Shown here: piece by piece, positions 63,883 to 64,000 of the stretch
Layout: the number at the start of each line of letters is the position of its first letter
Numbering within the stretch: the stretch's first letter is position 1
Assembly (NCBI GenBank): GCA_017937485.1
Contig: JAGBDN010000101.1
Span: 142,066-206,065 of the forward strand
Reading direction: 5' to 3'
Length of the DNA stretch: 64,000 nt
Source: Thermoguttaceae bacterium
GTDB lineage: Bacteria; Planctomycetota; Planctomycetia; Pirellulales; Thermoguttaceae
Translations under genes and position numbers: made by a program
The notes under the pieces: generated by a model
What the model saw: the letters and a program-made list of their open reading frames with translations, nothing else
Databases searched by the model: none
What the model was told of the DNA's origin: nothing

Positions 63883-64000
63883 TTTCTTTCCGTTTCTTTC
63901 CGTTTCTTTCCGTTTCTTTCCGTTTCTTTCCGTTTCTTTCCGTTTCTTTCCGTTTCTTTCCGTTTCTTTCCGTTTCTTTCCGTTTCTTTCCGTTTCTTTC
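63883..64000. repeat. Decamer minisatellite reaching the window end
   Basis: The unit TTTCTTTCCG is repeated about 11.8 times without a single change and continues beyond the window. One strand is nearly all pyrimidine. It lies 40 bases after the larger repeat array; what follows cannot be seen. Confidence 0.95.

Noticed and set aside
63165..64000. CRISPR array
   Set aside because: The repeated units are 136-139 bp and 10 bp, without short repeats alternating with unique spacers, and no cas genes are present.

Overview
The window reads as a chromosomal segment of a Planctomycetota-type (PVC group) bacterium; this is an inference, since no rRNA or other taxonomic marker is present. Supporting signs are DUF1080 and DUF6807 secreted proteins, a Tat-exported Gfo/Idh/MocA oxidoreductase, an FHA-GAF histidine kinase, a PF12831-like FAD oxidoreductase, short proteins ending in a KSLGYxK motif, and a very CG-dinucleotide-rich DNA with a marked preference for GAC, CAA and GTC codons. 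Several secreted enzymes (M60 'enhancin' protease, GH127-type glycosidase, acetyl-esterase-like hydrolase, DUF1080 proteins, prolyl oligopeptidase, PF12044-like metalloprotease) would suit a host- or biomass-associated glycan and glycoprotein degrader.

Layout. 3-3085: an FAD oxidoreductase (5' end outside the window) translationally coupled to a fused NapH/NapG-like membrane iron-sulfur protein. 3719-7778 (-): a Rieske protein and a giant cytochrome b / dihaem cytochrome c fusion with a long Ala-rich coiled-coil tail. 8484-9272: two small proteins. 9637-13144: two DUF1080 proteins, the second fused to an NlpC/P60-like domain, and an alpha/beta hydrolase. 13296-15158 (-): nucleotide-sugar genes (epimerase, nucleotidyltransferase). 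15551-24040 (+): ispG, a UDG-like protein, an FHA-GAF-histidine kinase, a YhaM-like HD nuclease and a large sodium:solute symporter. 24211-28239: pepF divergent from an EEP-family phosphatase plus a Tat metallophosphoesterase. 28446-39453 and 39450-45671 (-): GH127, an unknown membrane protein, rseP-dxr, avtA, a metalloprotease coupled to CstA, M60 protease, a zinc-ribbon protein and a serine hydrolase. 45699-47887 (-): a LMW phosphatase coupled to a SulP transporter of clearly foreign codon usage. 48283-59252: a 994-residue GH-like protein, a DUF6807 protein, a KSLGYxK protein, a YggS protein, a Gfo/Idh/MocA protein and a prolyl oligopeptidase. 59665-63162 (+): an Rrf2 regulator and a cobalt/nickel ECF importer (CbiMN-like, CbiQ, CbiO). 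63163-64000: about five copies of a 136-139 bp tandem repeat, then a 10-bp minisatellite that runs off the window end.

Respiration is the most interesting theme. The Rieske protein keeps all ligands and the disulfide, and cytochrome b keeps one histidine per haem helix, but both histidines expected for the second (n-side, bH/bn) haem are replaced by Tyr99 and Trp203 and the PEWY motif reads PEWS. This predicts a Rieske/cytochrome b complex with a single b haem, so a classical Q cycle would be impaired. Separately, the FAD oxidoreductase/NapHG-like pair could link quinol oxidation to a soluble flavoenzyme.

Promoters close to the sigma-70 consensus (for example TTGACA-17-TATAAT before the gene at 31687 and TTGACG-17-TATAAT before the ECF importer) and several bidirectional terminators are readable. 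I found no tRNA, rRNA, CRISPR array or transposase gene.
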